Part shown: one piece after another, positions 41,648 through 42,754 of the stretch
Position numbering within the stretch: position 1 is the stretch's first letter
Layout of the letters: each line of letters starts with the position of its first letter
Origin: Caulobacter sp. 602-2
GTDB lineage: Bacteria > Pseudomonadota > Alphaproteobacteria > Caulobacterales > Caulobacteraceae
NCBI RefSeq assembly: GCF_011043625.1
Contig: NZ_JAAKGT010000021.1
Coordinates: 1 to 42,754 of the forward strand
Direction: 5' to 3'
DNA length: 42,754 nucleotides
Made by a program: the position numbers and the translations under genes
Notes under the pieces: model-generated
What the model was told of the DNA's origin: nothing
Databases searched by the model: none
Seen by the model: the letters and a program-made list of their open reading frames with translations, nothing else

Positions 41648-41679
41648 AAGCGGCCCCTCTTTCGCAAGAGGGGCCGCTT
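41648..41679. terminator. Bidirectional Rho-independent terminator
   Basis: AAGCGGCCCCTCTT (41648-41661) pairs perfectly over 14 bp with AAGAGGGGCCGCTT (41666-41679) around a TCGC tetraloop. It lies between the convergent pyruvyltransferase and PssE-like genes, 19 bases after one stop and 23 after the other. Confidence 0.88.
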
Positions 41680-41701
41680 CAGTTCGTCGAAGACGTGAAG
41701 G

Positions 41702-42187
41702 TCAGCTGACCGCCACGCCCGTCTGGATGAAGTTGCGCAGCGCGCTGTGCAGGGCGCCGATCGACCGCCCAGCCTCTGGCGAAGGCCGCTCCAGGTCGGT
41801 CCGCGACAGCAGCCCGCCCAGTTCGTCGATGTCGTGAGCCACGTAGATGCCGGGGCTTCCGCCCAGCTGGCGGGCGGTGGCCATCTGGTGGTCGTTGCGG
41901 TGCTCGCCCTGGGCGGCCCGGCGCGGCACGATGATGATCGGCTTGCGATGGCGCTTGGCGGCCAGCACGGTGCCGATGCCGGCATGGGCGACAATCACCG
42001 AGGCTTCCAGAAACAGGGCCTCGAACTGGCGGGGCTCCATCGTGCGTCGCCACTCGATGTTGACGGGCTCCCGCCCCTGGGCGCCGATCTGGGCCACGAC
42101 CTTGACGCCCAGCTTGGGCGCCAGTTCGTCCAGCGCGCCGATCAGCCGATCGAAGGGCAGCTGGGTGCCGACGGTCGCCAGGATCAT
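41702..42187 (-). CDS. PssE/Alg13-like glycosyltransferase subunit (GT28 C-terminal domain)
   Basis: A 161-residue protein with the catalytic, nucleotide-sugar-binding half of a split GT28-type glycosyltransferase. It begins MILATVGTQLPFDRLIGALDEL and contains FEALFLEASVIVAHAGIGTVLAAKRHRKPIIIVPR and HQMATARQL, as in PssE and Alg13. Such proteins work only with a membrane-bound PssD/Alg14 partner, which is encoded just upstream with a four-base overlap (ATGA). The pair would add a sugar, probably from a UDP donor, early in repeat-unit assembly. Confidence 0.88.
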   Translation of the reverse strand: MILATVGTQLPFDRLIGALDELAPKLGVKVVAQIGAQGREPVNIEWRRTMEPRQFEALFLEASVIVAHAGIGTVLAAKRHRKPIIIVPRRAAQGEHRNDHQMATARQLGGSPGIYVAHDIDELGGLLSRTDLERPSPEAGRSIGALHSALRNFIQTGVAVS

Positions 42188-42657
42188 AGCACTGCTCCGT
42201 AGTAGACCGGGCCGTTGCGATTGGCCAAGTGCTCCCACTGCGTCACCCAGAGGTCGGCGATCCGTCCGGCCATGCGGCCCGACAGCGACAGCCGCTCGGA
42301 ATTGGCGACGCTGTCGATCCAGATCGTGCGCGCGCCGATCATCTTGCCGACCAGCAGCGCGATCAGGCCCGGCGCGGCGCCGGTCGAGATCACCACGTTC
42401 GGCTTGGCGTCACGCACCACCTTGGCCACCGCCATCAGGCCCGTCAGCACGCGCATCGGCTTGTTGGCGTTGAAGTCGGGAACGATGCGGGTGGCCCCGA
42501 CGCCCGAGCGTTCGCCCAGTCCCTCCATCGTCGCGGCGTACTGCACGTCGCATCCCTGGAAGCTGTCGCGCAGCAGCATCAGCTGCTCCCAATGGCCGCC
42601 CGACGACGAGACCGCCAGGACCCGCGTCAATCGCCGCTCATCCATGTCCTTGGCCAT
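42184..42657 (-). CDS. PssD/Alg14-like glycosyltransferase membrane subunit
   Basis: A 157-residue protein with the Alg14/PssD pattern: VLAVSSSGGHWEQLMLLRDSF, then KPNVVISTGAAPGLIALLVGKMIGARTIWIDSVANSERLSLSGRMAGRIADLWVTQWEHLA. It would recruit the PssE-like catalytic subunit to the membrane and bind the acceptor lipid. ATG 42657 has GAGGAA about 5 bases upstream; an in-frame ATG at 42645 would be four codons later. The stop overlaps the pssE-like start (ATGA). Another minus-strand gene ends 9 bases upstream. Confidence 0.9.
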   Translation of the reverse strand: MAKDMDERRLTRVLAVSSSGGHWEQLMLLRDSFQGCDVQYAATMEGLGERSGVGATRIVPDFNANKPMRVLTGLMAVAKVVRDAKPNVVISTGAAPGLIALLVGKMIGARTIWIDSVANSERLSLSGRMAGRIADLWVTQWEHLANRNGPVYYGAVL

Positions 42658-42666
42658 GTCGGTTCC

Positions 42667-42754
42667 TCACGCCCCGACCGAAACCGGCGACGCGGCCGGT
42701 TCCGCGGCCTCGGCCGCCGCCCCGCGCCCCACCGAGGCGTAGGTGAAGCCGTGG
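42667..42754 (-). CDS. C-terminal end of an unidentified protein (partial)
   Basis: A minus-strand frame open from the right edge ends at TGA 42669-42667 and encodes HGFTYASVGRG followed by an Ala/Glu/Pro-rich tail ending SPVSVGA. It lies 9 bases before the PssD-like start, so it is probably the preceding gene of the same exopolysaccharide operon. Too little is visible to name it. Confidence 0.55.
   Translation of the reverse strand, partial: HGFTYASVGRGAAAEAAEPAASPVSVGA

Overview
The window is very GC-rich alphaproteobacterial DNA and most likely comes from a Caulobacter-like member of the Caulobacteraceae. Supporting signs are the murA/DUF2948 pair, three TonB-dependent receptors (one of the Caulobacter type), FecI/FecR-like surface signalling, third-position GC saturation in nearly every gene, and free use of TTG and GTG starts. 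No plasmid, phage, transposase, integrase or CRISPR signature is visible. Only protein families and motifs could be judged by eye, so species-level assignment is inference.

Layout. Bases 1-6028 (almost all minus strand) are housekeeping-like: an M1 aminopeptidase, a hypothetical protein with an internal duplication, DUF2948, murA, a 51-residue basic protein, tRNA-Thr(GGT) and a VOC-family protein. Bases 6139-11946 (minus) form a nutrient-scavenging unit in the order ECF sigma factor, FecR-type anti-sigma, TonB receptor with an N-terminal signalling domain, PhoD-type phosphatase. A structured palindromic repeat sits between the anti-sigma and receptor genes. Bases 12191-19867 (plus) are a tightly overlapped type IV secretion operon, virB1-B2-B3-B4-B6-B9-B10-B11, with no virB5, virB7, virB8, virD4 or relaxase in view. 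It is followed by a DUF1800 lipoprotein and a DUF1501 Tat-exported protein.

Bases 23029-23134 are a GC-rich intergenic repeat between convergent genes. Next come a TetR regulator with a clear operator and its downstream NAD-dependent epimerase/dehydratase (minus). A large Caulobacter-type TonB receptor (24885-27653, minus) is divergent from a plus-strand cassette of a PI-PLC-like phosphodiesterase, a TonB receptor and an MFS transporter. tRNA-Cys(GCA) closes that block.

Bases 32725-42754 are an exopolysaccharide locus. It holds a periplasmic alginate-lyase-like protein (minus). A plus-strand run encodes a hexapeptide acyltransferase, a family 2 glycosyltransferase, a Wzy-like polymerase and an SGNH hydrolase. 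A family 4 glycosyltransferase lies on minus. A second plus-strand pair encodes a Wzx flippase and a polysaccharide pyruvyltransferase. A minus-strand pair resembles PssE/PssD (Alg13/Alg14). Together these fit Wzx/Wzy-dependent assembly of an acidic, probably pyruvylated and acylated polysaccharide; the initiating sugar transferase and the export proteins would lie outside the window.

The points most worth a second look are the VirB8-less type IV secretion operon, the sigma/anti-sigma/receptor/PhoD cassette with its embedded repeat, the phospholipase-like/receptor/MFS cassette, and the repeated use of TTGA stop-start junctions.
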